Shown here: positions 12,045-24,907 of the stretch, in pieces
Numbering within the stretch: the first letter of the stretch is position 1
How the letters are laid out: every line of letters begins with the position of its first letter
Source of the DNA: Guillardia theta CCMP2712
Lineage: Eukaryota > Cryptophyceae > Pyrenomonadales > Geminigeraceae
Reading direction: 5' to 3'
NCBI RefSeq assembly: GCF_000315625.1
Contig: NW_005434535.1
Location: 29,237 to 83,974, forward strand
DNA: 54,738 nucleotides
Translations under genes and position numbers: made by a program
Notes under the pieces: model-generated
Databases searched by the model: none
What the model was told of the DNA's origin: nothing
Seen by the model: only the letters and a program-made list of their open reading frames with translations

Positions 12045-14248
12045 GCTGTTTGACCAGAGCGCGGGCTACTACCCCACCCTGGAAAGGTGGTACAAACCTC
12101 AGCTGTTCGAAAACACCACCATATCGAATAGGTCGATTCATAGTCAAGAGGACCGGTGTTCAGCTTTGTGGACTACCCTACCCTTCCGATTCGACAGTCC
12201 GGTCGGTAGCAACTATTTAAAACTTATGTTTTATCAACTCACATACAACTCATACACGGTACAGTCATTTTGTACCTTTGCAAACAATTTCACATACGTA
12301 AAAGACGTGAGTAATTTAATTGTTTACAAATCTTTACTATATATCACGATCATGTCTTATAAAGATATAGAATCACACTTATTGATTTTAGTATTGTACC
12401 CGTGAATTGCATATGCGATAGAAATCTAATTTATATCTGTTTTAAAAAGAAACCTTTGTACAAACTTCGTCTTGACCGGAAGAGTCAGGTAGGGGTGGGG
12501 TAGTGAGATACTCGTGTGGGTACGGTAGTAAATCGAAGGGGTATAGAGTGGGGGGTGCATAGTCGAAGTCCTAAGAGCCCTATTGACATGGTCCTATCTT
12601 TGATACAATATGATCTCAATTGGACTGTAGGGTGGGTTCGATGACCGTACCCGAGGGGCTCCCCACAGATCGATGAGGAGGGTCAGTTCATTTCACCCCG
12701 TCGGTGACCCGAACGGGCCCTAAATTTGTCCTCACAAAAAGGGGGTGGGGTGATACGACTACCCAGGTTGTCAATAGCTTCGAGATTGACAGAATGACCG
12801 GGGTGGGTGAAATGCAGTGGTAAACTGCTAGGTCATGAATAGGGTGAGGGTCCTAGGGATTTCATATTGCTGTAGGACCTAGCACAATGCAGACCACAGA
12901 ACCTACAAACAAAATACGACCCATCAATTGCGTGTGTCCAGTGGGGGTTCAGGGGGGCTCGAGAGGGTGGGGTGGTGAACTTGGGTGTTGCTAATAGTGT
13001 ACTCTCACTCATTTCACTGACACATACGGGTCCTTTCAAGGGCAAATGTAGGGTAGGGGTTAGTGCCGAAGGGCGAGAATGTCGGGAGGAGCCAGGGAGG
13101 TGGGGTAGTGAATGAAAGGGGTGGGGATAGAAGGGAGTGCTGGTAGGGTACATACAATAGGATGTTAGGGGTCCAGGGTCCCTTGTACATCGAACTGGGG
13201 GGGTGAGGAATGCCACATGTATGGGAAAGGAAGGGTACTATTTGATAACATGAACAAGTACCCCTACTATTTACTGATAATTTTTGGTAAAAATGAGGGG
13301 TAATGAATCAAATTTTGGACAAGTAGGGGGTGGACAATAAATGGGTGGGGTACATGGTTGGTGTTCGAGAGGACGCTACTGAGTGACAATGCCAGGGAGC
13401 GCGCGAAAGTGGAAAGGGAGGAGAAGTGGTGATATGGCAGGGAGGATGGAATGAGTAGCATCTGAGGTTGGATTCAAGGAGGAAAAGAATGAATAGGAGG
13501 GAGGGAGGGACCAATAAGTACGTGCGTGCCACTCGAGGAAGAGGAGGACATTCAAGAACTTAGGCACGGTATGGCTACAAGAGGACAGGTAGCGATCTGG
13601 CAAGAGAGAACGGATGTAATGGCAGCTGGGGCTGATCATTTTTGGACATGAGGATATGATGGAATACGGTCCGTGATGAAAATCGAAGTGTAGGAGGATA
13701 AATGAAAGCACGAAACCGAAGCTAGTCGGTGCAGCAGGCTTCAATGAGTTGCGTTGTAGAAAGGATCGTCAGCTTTGTTGAGAGTGTATGCGGCAACATA
13801 GGAATCCAAAAACTCAGAATGGACGAATAGAGGAATATGGACTCATCATCTTTACGATGCATCCAAGTAGGTCAAGCAGAGGTTGCATTCAAGTAGGTCA
13901 AGCAGAGGTTGAGGAAGGTTGGGTGATGTAGCAGGGGGTCGTTCGGGTAAACTTGATGGTCCATGGACAGGCTCATGTCCGAACGAATTGTAGACGTGAA
14001 AAGAGATCCTTTACTCTGCAACAAAACACCTTGTCACTCACGCTGACCATGAAAAACAGGCACCGGTATGCAGAGACAAGGAAACAGGCTTCATTGCTGT
14101 GGAGATGAGTCAAACCTTTAAGGAGTTTTGTGGATCAGAGGCAGCTGGCTTGAGTCGATGCATTCTAATAGTTTCTTGATGTTGAAAGCTTTTAGGCTTG
14201 CCAGCTATTTCTCCGACGGTCTGGCTTCAACTACTCACGAGAACCCAC
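12045..14248. other. Gene-free stretch with an AT-rich block and a long G-rich tract
   Basis: 12180-12480 is AT-rich. 12480 to about 13560 is dominated on the plus strand by GGGGTGGGG and GTAGGG words, the complement of the CCCTACCCC tracts at 21.5-22.3 and 53.6-54.1 kb. Between 13870 and 13905 AAGTAGGTCAAGCAGAGGTTG occurs twice in tandem. No exon was recognised. Confidence 0.6.
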
Positions 14249-16383
14249 ATGCGTAATTTCAAGATGCACAGTTCAATGAAGCTCAGGCCTTTATGGCATG
14301 AGGGATTTCCACAGCTTATGGGAAAGACTTTGATTCTTCTGTCTATGTTGGTTGCCTTTGCAACAGGCGAAGTTTCGCACGATCATTTGGACGTGCGGCA
14401 GAGTTGTGAATTTATTAACGCAGCCAACGTAGGTGGCTCGCATTTGCAACCTGTTGAGTTGCCTGCGGTGTCCTTTGAGCAAAGGATCGATCACGACACA
14501 AATGCTTTCTGTTACGCGAATGCCAACGATTCTGATGGACAAACTTCAGGGTTTATGGATCGGATCTCTGATCAAGACGTTTTGAACGATTCCACCGAGC
14601 AAGTTTCGAATGATGACATTCAAAATGGCGGCAGAGCCAGACAATTCACGACCAAGACTCTTGAGCTGCCTTGCAATCTCGATGAAGTCGTTAAGACCAT
14701 CCAATCTGCCAAGAATATTCTAGTCGTGACGGGTGCAGGTATCAGTGCGAGCTGCGGCATTCCTACGTGAGCATCCTTTGAATGTGCTTCGTTTCCTGAT
14801 GCTCGCCAGGTTCCGAGGAGATGGTCAATTTTACAGTACTGTTGCAAGAGAGTTCAATCTTCCCTATCAACATGCTGTGATGGATATCAATTATTTCAAA
14901 GAGGACCCTAGGCCATTCTACAAAGTCGCTCAAAGGATCTACCCTGACAACCACAAAGCGAGCCTGTCTCATTTGTTCATCAAAAAGCTTGAGGAGGCGG
15001 GCACCTTACTCCGTGACTATACGCAGAATATTGATACCATGGAGAGGTAAGCCCTTGTTCTTGACGAAATGTTTCTTGCAAGCTGATTGCCTCGTAGGAG
15101 CGCAGGTATTGAACGAGTTGTGTATTGTCATGGTTCATTTGCGAAAGCCAAATGCACTCGTTGTGGCGTTGAGGTCTTTCAAGACCTCGAACTGTTAGCC
15201 GATGACATCTTTATAGATTGATGGTCGGGAAATCAAATCCGAGATATTAGCTGGAGAGGTTCCGCGATGCCGAAGATCGCAACAGGTACAAGAGTCGGGG
15301 TTGAGACTTTCAACGTCTGTGAACTTACCTGCATGTTGCAGTGTGGTGGAGTGATCAAACCATGCATAACATTCTTCAATGAGCCTTTGCCTGAAGAATT
15401 TCACGAGACCTTTCAAAGCGATGCACGCAGAGCTGATCTCCTCATTGTATAATGCTTCTTAATATGCCGCATATTCCTCACATGGTCGATAGGTGATGGG
15501 AACTTCGTTGTCCGTGGCTCCAGTTTCATACATACCGATGATTTTACGCAATATTCCATCAATTTTCATCAATGTTGATGCTGTTCCCGGCAGCGAGGTA
15601 AAGGCAATCTCAGCATACATATGGTCTAATACCTACCCACACCAGGATGGTGTGTTCGATTACTTCTTGAAGGGTCCCTGCGATAAATTCATAGCTGCAT
15701 TACTTGAGCAAGGATTGTCCTCCAAGCTGTGCGGAGAATCTCGAAGCTTCTGCGCAGAAGAAAATCTTGATAGCAGTGCACACGTTGAGAGCGCCATGGA
15801 CAGGCAATCGGCAGTCTCCGACATTACACCAGATTCGTCTGTTCGTTCAGATGAATCTGACGTTGTCGCTCCTGTCACTTCAGCGATACGTCCCCAGTCA
15901 TTGATTGTCGGCTTGTCACCTCCAGCCTCACCGAGATCCACCAGCCTTCTTGAGGACAGCGAGAAGCTCACGTTTGTGCGTAACCGTAACGTCGGAGCCG
16001 TGGTAAAGGATGCAGGTCTAACTTTGCTGCGAGTTGGATCGTCGCTGGAAGGCGAAGTAGATGTCGAATCAGAGGACTGGATCAAGAACCTAATGTGGGG
16101 CCTTGACAAGGACAAGGTGAGTCTTACTTGTTGGATGGCCAGGGAAGGGACGGGGGGTATGACAACCATGTTGCAGATGCATGTAGCGGACTTGCGGGAT
16201 CTCAAGCGATGTATTTGGAGGATGATTAGAAGGCGCCTGTGGTCTACTAGGGGGTCCACGTCAGCTTTGAAGCCTCAGCTGACTGTCTCCAAGAAGTCGC
16301 TCAAGAAGGGGGGGAGCTCACCGACCAGAAGGCGAGAGAAAAGAGAGATTCTGTACCCACACTTGGTGCCTCAGATGCTGTAA
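14249..16383 (+). CDS. Sirtuin (Sir2-family NAD-dependent deacylase)
   Basis: Exons 14249-14766, 14810-15046, 15098-15173, 15217-15285, 15342-15446, 15493-16116 and 16177-16383 join in frame (612 codons, 611 aa). Sir2 motifs appear in order: TGAGISASCGIPTFRG (NAD binding), TQNID, CHGSF with the catalytic His, KCTRC (first zinc pair), KPCITFFNEPLP, and MGTSLSVAPVSYIP. The N-terminus has about 170 extra residues with a hydrophobic stretch (KTLILLSMLVAFATG) that could be a signal or targeting peptide, or could indicate a wrong start. The C-terminus has about 290 extra residues, Ser-rich then Lys/Arg-rich (KKSLKKGG, RRREKRE). The second zinc pair reads C-x5-C instead of the usual C-x2-C, given the splice chosen at 15285/15342. 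Introns are 43-60 nt. Sirtuins remove acyl groups from lysine using NAD. Compartment undecided: the basic tail suggests the nucleus, the hydrophobic leader membranes or plastid. Confidence 0.88.
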
Positions 16384-16511
16384 GGGCTGCCGTGCTTCAG
16401 TTTATTCTTTCATGTATCATATCTGTAGTTTCATTCTGTATGTCTCTTATACATGTACAAAGTTTCCCTACTTGACCCTGCTTCGTCTTCCCTATATCAT
16501 TCCTCCCTCTG

Positions 16512-17887
16512 TCATGCCTGGACTACACCATCCTTGACAGCCTCTTCTTCCGGCACCTCAACAAAGCTGAATCCTGAGAGATTCCGTACTCCAGCCTCCT
16601 CAGACAGAGTGAAGGGGACGGACGATGTCGAAGTCGATCCTTTCTCCCACCCTTCCTCCTGCTGCGGGCTCGTCGACCTCTTGGATACTACAAGTTGCTC
16701 CTGGAGATCATCGACGATGGAAGCAGTGGCTCTCTTTCCAAGCTTGAACAAGGCATCGAAGTTTGCTTCGCCGAAGACTGATCCCTCTGGACTCCAGGAG
16801 TTGCCCAGCAGCATTCGCCTGCATCCCTGCTTCGCCTGCTCGTATACAATCTTGATCCTCTGCATGAGTTCTTCCAGCTTCTGCTGGCTGTCCATCCTTC
16901 TCCTGTAGGCTCCTCCTCCTGGCAGCAGGATGGGGTTGATTCTTGTGCAGCTCGGGCGGTTGAAAGCTTGTTCTTGGGGGAGCAGGTCTGAGTCTGCTGG
17001 CGTCCAACGGCTCTTGAGGAGGATGATGTATCCCTCTTTAACCACCACGTCCTTGCCCTTGCTGCTCTGCTTCTCTTCCTCTACCTTCATCTGCAAGCTC
17101 CTGGAAACATCCGACAGGCTGGTAGGCGAAGCCCCTCCAGCTGCGGCCAGGCTCATGTAGTGCACCTTGAGCCGCAAAGTCCGCGCATGCGGGTTCCTGT
17201 GGAAGTCCCGGACGACGGTCCAGATGTCTCCCTCGTGGTCCCGAGGAGGCAGGAAAGCACAGCCCAGCTCTCTGCGAGCACGCTCCACCACCTTGAGGAA
17301 GGCCCAGCATGGGTCCGCCTGCTCAACGTCACCCGGGGGAGAGGCGCCAAACTTCTCGTCGACAGTTGAGTCCAAGACGACTATAAGGGAGCATCTCCTC
17401 CTCAAGAGCTCGAAAAGGCCCAGCTGATCGACCTGCACAAAGTCAGGAGGAGCCCGGGGACGAGCAGCAGCGAGCAAGAGCCGCTCGCACTCGCGCACCT
17501 GATCCTCGTCAGATACGAAGAGGAGGGAGGAGGTCGGACGGCCAAGGAAGAGGTCCCGCAGCAGCTTGTGGAGCAAGAGGAGGTAGCTGTGCTGCAAGAG
17601 CGTCCGTCCTTCGGGGAGGAGGCTAACAACCACGACGATGAGGGCGATGGTGACGACCACGAGGAGGAGAGCGGGGTGGAGGATGCTTACCAGGGTGCTG
17701 ATGGAGAGCAAGAGCAGGGAGCATTGGAAGCGTTTGGAGTTGAGCTGGTTGGCAAGGAACTGAAGACATCGAGCTCGCAGTGAGATCTCCTCCCTTACAA
17801 TCGGTCGATTTCCATTCGTGTCGAGAAAGAAGTTGGGCTGACAACAAGTCAGTCTAACTTCGACTACAAGGCCTCTCTCATCCTTCT

Positions 17888-17986
<99 letters not shown>

Positions 17987-20577
17987 CTGTCCTGACATTC
18001 TGCTTACCGTGGGACTTCCCGAGATAAGGATGTCACGATGATGTGCAGAGCCACGTGAGGGGCTGCCGGCGCCTCGTCCTTGCGCCTTCATCGCCTCCCT
18101 GGCCGGCAGCTGCAGCCATCCTCCTGCTTGCAACCAGATCTGCCCACAGACACAGCCCGTGATGCCCGTCGAGCTGCATGCCAGCTGGGATCCACTTGGA
18201 CCCTTCATTCGGCCTCGAGAGTCGTTGAAGAATTCTCTCCCCGATGAGAGGTAGAGCGTCTCTGAAATGGTCAGCGACGCTGGGGTCGCAAAGTAACCAG
18301 CTCGGCTCGAGCCACAGAACTTGGGGCTGAGAAGGAAGGGAAAGGAGGAGGAGGAGGAGGAGGAGTATGCCGGGTCAAGAGCTGGGAGCGGTTCATCTCC
18401 GCAGATCTGGAGGGGAGACTTGAGGAAGCCGTCATCGTGACAGAGAGGGCCGGAAGCAGAAACTGTGACGAGGACGTAGGGCATGGAGCAGTCAGGCGTC
18501 TGTTCAAGCAAGAAGGGATCGATCTGCTCTTTCGGTGTCAGCGTCCTCCATGACCGCATCAACTTGGCAAGGTGCTCGATAAGCTCGCTGTGGAAGGTTT
18601 TGGAAGATAAGGATCGGAGCGAGGAGGAGGCAGAGGAGGCGGAGGAGGCAGCGGAGGAGGCCATCTGAGACTCTATGTTGTAGTAGATGTCCCCGATGTT
18701 CTCAAACACTCCTCTCATCGCCTGCTCCTTGTGCTCCTCGCAGCTGAACGCCAAGAAGTTCCTCCGCATGCGCACCCGCAGGAGGATGTGAATGCATGAG
18801 ACCAGCAGGTCGCGGACAGCGATGAGGACGAGCAGCCAGGAGCAGGTCACCTCGTATGCTCTCGAAGCTGGAAAGACAGAGTTCAGCAGGCTAGCAGGGA
18901 GAGGATGCTGTGAGACAAGGAAAGGTAAGAGAGGGAAGTGTTTCAAGGTAGCAGCGGAGGAAGCAAATTCAGGAAGGTAGGGATACCACTCCTCCGATGA
19001 AAGATCAGTTCGACACATCCCCTGGAGATGAGCCAGAGAGCTGCAACAATCATCGCAACCTGCAGGCCGTAGAGCATTTGCTTGTCCCTGTCAGAGCTGT
19101 CTGTCAGGAGGAGAACAGCAATGATGGCAGAGGGGAGTTAGGACGAGGTACATGTGAAGGTATCGAGCAATTGGAGCTTGCCTTGTCCTCTCGTTACAAG
19201 AATGGAACAGAGTTGTCTTGGTCATCATTGCTGTCCACAGGCCCCATATGATCACTAGGATGACTTCATCGATAATTGTATGCTTCAGCAGCCTGGAAGG
19301 AGGAAACGGTCTCAGGAAACTCCTTCACTCCTTTCTTCTGCTCGTTTCCTCGCCCTCCAATCATGCACATCCCCACACTGCCCTTTGCATGCACAGGTCC
19401 CTTGATTCAGAACTTTCTTTACAGCTCTCGCAACACTGCGCTCCCCCCTCCTATCTCACCTCTCCTCCAGTAGCATGAAGATAATGACCACAAACAATCC
19501 GGCCATGCTCGTTGCAAGGTAGGCCGCCACCTGACTCCACAAGGGTGCCTTGCTGATTCCTCCTGGGCGATCAGCAGGGCGTCAGGTGAAAAGGAGAAGG
19601 AAACTAGAGGAAAGACCTTTGACACACGAGGCAGCACTTAAGTACCTACAGAGACATCTGCAATTCGAGCCGCTCGCTCCTCCCCCGTCATCGTTGCCCA
19701 TCCACGAGGTCGCCACACAGCACAGGCCCACCCACACAGGACCGAAGAAGACAAACACAGCTGCAAGCTGCATGACCTGAGTCAGACCAGGGAGAGGTTT
19801 CCTCCTGTTTTGCACCTGGAAGGGGCGGAAGCCCTTCACGAGCAACGAGCGGAGTGGATCCCCAAGGACGTCGCTCAATGATGCTGCGATGAAGAAACAA
19901 GCCGCTAGCGCGATCATGGGCGTGACGATCACTGAGACTGAGAGCATCAACGCCTGCCATGAAGGAGAGTCAAGAGGATCTGTCAGAAGGCGATCGGATG
20001 TATACCTTCTGGGCAGCAAGAAGATATATTCCTGGGGACTTGTCCTGGCAGATCAGTTTGATCTGCTCGACGCTCCTTTCAATGAACTCTGAGGCGGAGA
20101 ACCGGGAGATTTGAGAGAGTTTGCTCGCTCGCGACTTCTTCTTGAGAGAATCTGGCAAGCCTTCTTGCCCTCCTGCCGCTTGTCCTATGAAACGCGCATC
20201 CCCATCGCTCCTTCTAGACAACGCAAGGGCGTTGGACAGTAAGGATGCCACCACGCATGACCCGCCAGCAGCACAGCTGATGTAGTCAACACGATCGAAG
20301 AGACCTGCGACACAGGTTCAGACAGCATGCAAACATTCAAAATCTTGATGAAGCTCGATGTGCAAGATCAGGATGTCAATGTAGCAGTTGAATGAGCGTT
20401 CAACTGAATGTTGAATGCTCATTCAACTTCATGCTAGAAAGCAGTACTACCAGATTGCGAAAGCTGCTCCAGCGCTCCGAGGCTAAAGGCAGCGCTGCGC
20501 ATGCCGCCCGGAGATATGCAAACTCCGAAGGTGTCATCAAGATGTCGAACCTGTTGAGCAGAAACTGTCAGATACAT
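16512..20577 (-). CDS. Multi-pass membrane patatin-like protein, catalytic dyad apparently lost
   Basis: The first exons fit in frame: 20451-20577, 20006-20304, then one starting at 19953. ATG 20577 is the first after an in-frame TGA. The oxyanion-type loop reads GVCISPGGMRSAAFSLGAL. The nucleophile elbow reads VDYISCAAGGS where the family has G-x-S-x-G, so Ser is Ala. Several hydrophobic segments follow (from 19953; LFVVIIFMLL; VILVIIWGLW; VAMIVAALWLIS). Then comes the family-like stretch SPKFCGSSRAGYF, and after a further hydrophobic segment near 17.65 kb, LGLFELLRRRCSLIVVLD. Relatives of this bacterial-type family place DGGHFEN just before LGLYELLRRRC. Here the text is FVQVDQ, so the catalytic Asp region is also absent. 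The C-terminus (FGEANFDALFKLGKRA) matches the end of that family. Middle splice sites are only approximate. A pseudo-phospholipase is the best reading. Confidence 0.72.
17889..17985 (+). repeat. (CCTG)n microsatellite
   Basis: About 24 tandem CCTG units. It keeps a minus frame open as Ala-Gly-Arg-Gln repeats, but it most likely lies in an intron of the patatin-like gene. Confidence 0.95.
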
Positions 20578-21544
20578 GTTCAGATTTCGTAAGTAGGATC
20601 ACATCTTGCTTCGCAGCTTCGCACGATTTTGAGCCAGACAGGGGCTTTTTTGAGCCATCCAGCCTCTGTCGTCTTTCTTTGATCCATCTTGACTCACCTT
20701 CATATATTTCTTCTTGCGAGTGACAATTCAAACATGACATCTCGATAGAAAATGCACACTTCACAGAGGTATTCAGTAGCGTTGGGTCTGCGACGTCATT
20801 TCATGTCCGATGCAAGATGAAATATGATTCATTTCATGAGAATCGTCTTCGATTGCAGGCTTTAACAAAGCAATACATAGATGCAGGCGAACCTGAAGGA
20901 AATATCAACAATTCCAATTAAAAAAAACGAACAAAACCATACTGCTCGATTATAAATGTTCACGTTCTATCTTTTGGCTCATGTTAGGCGCACACTTGTC
21001 CTGATTTCACCTTTTCTTGTCTATCAAACGTATGCGGAAGCGTGTTTTCGTTTACTTTTTTCACTGCAACACCTTGTCTTTTCTGAACTCCTTCAAATCT
21101 CTCCTCTACCATTCCAGAAACAAATTTGTACCTCTGTTTCAAACATGCTTCTTCCATGCTCTAGTTTGGACCGTTTCCTTGTTGTTTTTGCGGTGTATAC
21201 ATTCATCCTTTGGTTTCGATTTTTGATTTCCTTCCTCGAATTTTCTACAGAATCACCCAGTGCATATCTTGAAGTGTGTTTTCCTAGAACATCCCTCATC
21301 CTTCGCCATTCGAACCTCGCACACAAACTCAAAGTTTCTCAGCATGTTCGCTTCTTTCTGACTCATCTGCTCGCATCATTTGCTAGTATGATTTGATCTC
21401 TTGCTTCGACTTGAAGTCTTTCGCCCCCTCCTTCGCCCCCCCCTCCTCTACTTCCCCTATCTCCTGTTGCATCGCACTTGCCATCGCAAACTCGCGATTA
21501 AAACTATACTAAAAATAATAAAAGTCGACTTTTTAGGACAGAAC
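20578..21544. other. Gene-free, T-rich stretch upstream of the patatin-like gene
   Basis: No exon recognised. A 146-codon plus-strand frame (20956-21396) is hydrophobic because the DNA is T-rich; it has no recognisable motif. Confidence 0.5.
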
Positions 21545-22290
21545 CCCTCCTGAAAATACCCCTACCCCCTCTTCCCCTTCTGCCTTCACCCTAACAACCA
21601 CCCGTCTTCTACTCCAGGCGTTGCATCGAGCTCATTCGTACCTACCCACCCTCCTGAGTAAAAACACAGGCCCCGATCCTACTGTATCCCTATGACCCCT
21701 ACCCCAATCTCATACTACCCACCCAAATATGTCACCAATCCACTATGTACTACCCCTACTTGCTCCGAACACTTTGTGTCAAGAACGGGTGGTCCATTTT
21801 TCACCCTACCCCACAAACTTGAAATCCTTCCATCCCCTACCCACCCTACCCATTTACATCCACAAATCCGATCAACTCACATAACCCTACCCTATGTTTA
21901 ATATATTAGAATATGGGAAAGTACCCCTTCTGTCTAGCAACCATCATCGGAATCTGCCCATACAACCCCCACCCCACGGAATAGTCAACCCCAATTCATC
22001 GCTATGGTCCTCGAATGACCCTACTACCCCCCTCTCACGAGGCTGTACCCCCTTCGATGTGCTCAAGAGTAGAGGTCTTCAAGCCTTCCATTCACCACCC
22101 ACCCCCTGATTTCAATGCTCAGCGAGTTGCACCCATCTACCACCCCAGATTTCATTCTCTCTACCACCCCTTGTCCTAGATGAGGACTGCCGTAAGAATC
22201 ATGATCCTAGGACCCTTCCTCCAGTATGCCGTTACCCCCCACCCCTCTCAAACCACCCCCCACCCCTGTGGTTCCCTTGCAAGCCTTTTC
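21545..22290 (+). repeat. CCCTACCCC-rich tract
   Basis: Degenerate C-rich sequence full of CCCTACCC, CCACCCC and ACCCCCT words on the plus strand. It directly precedes the GC island at 22325-22830. No gene. Confidence 0.7.
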
Positions 22291-22324
22291 ACTACTATAC
22301 CTCAGGTATCCGACTCGGAGGAAA

Positions 22325-22830
22325 GGCGGGGACAGGCTCCTCAGTAGGCCTAGTTATTCGGAACCGGGCCGGTGCCAACGGTCAACACTGTAACAGTCCC
22401 GGCGCCGCCGCCGGGCCGGGCGCCGCCTTGCGGGGCCGCGTCCCGCCGCCCGGGTGGACCAGCGAGGATCCTGCCATCAGTGCCCTCCCGAGTCCAGGCA
22501 CTCGGGTGACCATACGGTCTGGCCCGGGACCGGGAAGTCACGGGGCGGGACTCCGTGACCCGGCGCGCCACCGTCGGACTCCGGCAGGCCCCGGGGCCCA
22601 CTGAGAGGCATACCGTACTGACCGTACTAGCCTACTAGCGGAGCCGCGGTAGCCTGCCGGCGGCCCGGCCGGGCGGCAGTCACGGGGCGGCGCCACTGCT
22701 CAGCACTGCATACTAATAACCCTTGAACGGTCATGCGGCTGAGAAGACCTCGGACGAGTCACAGGCCGCACACACGGGCGGTAGCCTTCAAAAGTCCGTA
22801 CTGAGCGGCGAACTAACCAGACTTGGCAGA
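22325..22830. repeat. GC island of the short-word type
   Basis: Words include GGCCCGGG, GACTCCGG, GTCACGGGGCGG, ACCGTACTGACCGTACTAG and CGGCGGCCCGGCCGGG. The open frames inside look like composition artefacts. It ends just downstream of the 3' end of the minus-strand Zn2Cys6 gene. Confidence 0.6.
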
Positions 22831-22853
22831 GTTGAACTTAGCAAGTTATCCGA

Positions 22854-24611
22854 TCAAAACATTCCATTGAACTGTCCTTCCCGGTGCAGGATCCTCTCTG
22901 CATGCTCCACAAACGGATGGTACATCCGCTCCAGGTCCCTCCCAAGCGCCTCCAGCCGCTCCATCCCCTGCTTCGACTTCTGCATCCCCAAGATCGTCTC
23001 CCCCTGCTCCCTCCCACCGTCAGTCGCTACAGCAAGCAGCCAGCCTCTCCTGCTCACCGCGAACATGTCGGACTCGAAGTCGTTCATCCAAGTCTTGTAG
23101 TCCTTCCCTCCTCTCATGTGCTTTTCAAACAGAGCAGCGGCACTCCCCGGCGGCTCCGCCGAGGTCTCCAGCCCTTCCTTGTCCAGCTGCAGCTTCCCAG
23201 TCAGCCTCCCTGCCTCCCTCCTCTCTCTCCTTCCCCCTCCCCCATGCAAGTCTCACCGGCAGCATGTACGTCTTCATCGACCTCACCCGCCCATGGCAGT
23301 CGAACTCCTGCTGCTGCACAAACCTCGTCACCACGCAGCCTGTATCCCCGCTGCTCCCTAGATCTCGGATGCGCGTGTAGAGTTTCAGCGGTCGCCCCGG
23401 GCTCGTCGCATACAACCAGGTCCCGAACATTACGTAGCACAAGTAGTTGAACTCCGTCGTGATCAGCGACAGCTCCCTGCTCGCGATCCTCGCCAGCGCC
23501 TCCTCCGCATGTAGCCCGATGATTTTGCACAGGATATCCGATATGTACACATGCGCCCGCTTCCCCGTAGATGGATGCAGATGCTGCTTGATCACCCCGA
23601 AGCTCTGCTGCCGATACAAACTCCTTTCAAGCTCCAGGTCATGCTCCGATGCCGTCTCGCTCTCCATCAGCAGCTTCGCTTGCGGAGCCCGAGCTTTCTT
23701 CTCCATCTTGTCCGCCATGATAATCTCGACGGCATGCAGCGCTCGTCGCGTCACCTGCTGCAGGTAAGGAGGAAGCGAGACGAAGATGTTCATCAGCTCC
23801 TTGGAGCTGAAGCCGAACTCCCAATGTCGGGCCAGCACTCGGTCCGGCCAGCCCATGGAGTTCATATGCTCGCGCAGCAGGGACGGTCTATCGAAGGAGA
23901 GGCTGCGGATCCAGAAGTCGATCGGCCTCTCTACCTGCAGCTCCTGCATGCGAACTGGCCGGCTCGTCGGCAAAGTGTCATCCGATGGGGCATGTACAGC
24001 TTCTAGACACCGGCCATCCACAGCCTCGTCCTCCCTTTGTGTCAATGCCAACATGTGCGACGGGATGAACTCGGGATCTTCGTAGGTGCAATTTGCTTCC
24101 TTGTGCTGGCGCTTGCAGCGCAAGCACGGGCGACCCTCGTCGCACTTTACCTTTGACCGCCGGCAAGGAATGCAAGCAATCGAGCCCCTCTGCTTGAACT
24201 CGCTTGCCTCCCTGACCCTGATGCATTGGTCCGCGATGTCGCTGGCCAAACATCTGGTGGTACACCGTAACATGTCACTCATCGCACATGTGCCGAATCT
24301 TAGGATACGAATCCGCCACTGGAAACAAGCATGGAAGAGATAAGAATGCTACACAAGGTCAAGCAGGGCTTGACAAGGCTAGAAATGCTTGTTGTCTACG
24401 AAGAAGAGAAGGACTGGACTTGCGAAAGGGGATTTTTCACAACTGTCATGTTTGTGTTGTGATAATGGATAAGAGTGATATCAACATGTGCACACAGCAG
24501 CAGAAGCAAGCTAAGCTTCTTTCCACACTCTCACCTCGTGCAAGGTTGGAAGTTATCACACTTACTCCTCGAATCCTTGCATGGCTTGCATGCTAGTCGC
24601 GTCCTGGTCAT
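22854..24611 (-). CDS. Zn2Cys6 double zinc-cluster transcription factor with PAS-like region (complete)
   Basis: Exons 24535-24611, 23257-24253, 23058-23186 and 22854-23003 join in frame (451 codons, 450 aa); introns are 281, 70 and 54 nt. Two adjacent Zn2Cys6 clusters: CKPC..CDNFQPCTRC..C split by a phase-2 intron between Cys4 and Cys5, then CIPC..CDEGRPCLRC..C. The middle and PAS-like regions follow the gene at 16-1183 closely (VYISDILCKIIGLHAEEAL; LITTEFNYLCYVMFG). The two last exons add YKTWMNDFESDMFA and a helical tail (MERLEALGRDLERMYHPF). The 54-nt intron is a multiple of three and has no stop, so it could be retained. Exon 3 is exactly 129 nt, as in the third paralog, which supports the model. 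Probable nuclear DNA-binding regulator; ligand and targets unknown. Confidence 0.85.
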
Positions 24612-24815
24612 CACCCGGATAGTTCTGCCGTACCATACCATGTCAGACGAGTTTCAGCCTTTGATCTAATATTCTAAGTAGTCGCGGAGCTTCTTGGTTC
24701 TGCTGATGCTACTTCGAACTCATCATGACAAAAGCCGATGTACCTGTTTACCTGTCTACTTGTTTACCTGTCTACTTATCTATTGCTCCATCTGTTTACA
24801 TATCTACATCTTGTC

Positions 24816-24907
24816 TGTCTCCTCTCCTCTCCTCTCCTCTCCTCTCCTCTCCTCTCCTCTCCTCTCCTCTCCTCTCCTCTCCTCTCCTCTCCTCTCCTCT
24901 CCTCTCC
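24816..24907 (+). repeat. (CCTCT)n microsatellite
   Basis: Pure pentanucleotide array upstream of the Zn2Cys6 gene. Reverse-complement type of the 3972 array. Confidence 0.95.

Noticed and set aside
17864-18000. Ala-Gly-Arg-Gln repeat tail of a minus frame
   Set aside because: Translation of the CCTG microsatellite; probably intronic.
20956-21396. 146-codon hydrophobic plus-strand ORF
   Set aside because: T-rich DNA yields Leu/Phe-rich text; no family motif, no splice or neighbour support.
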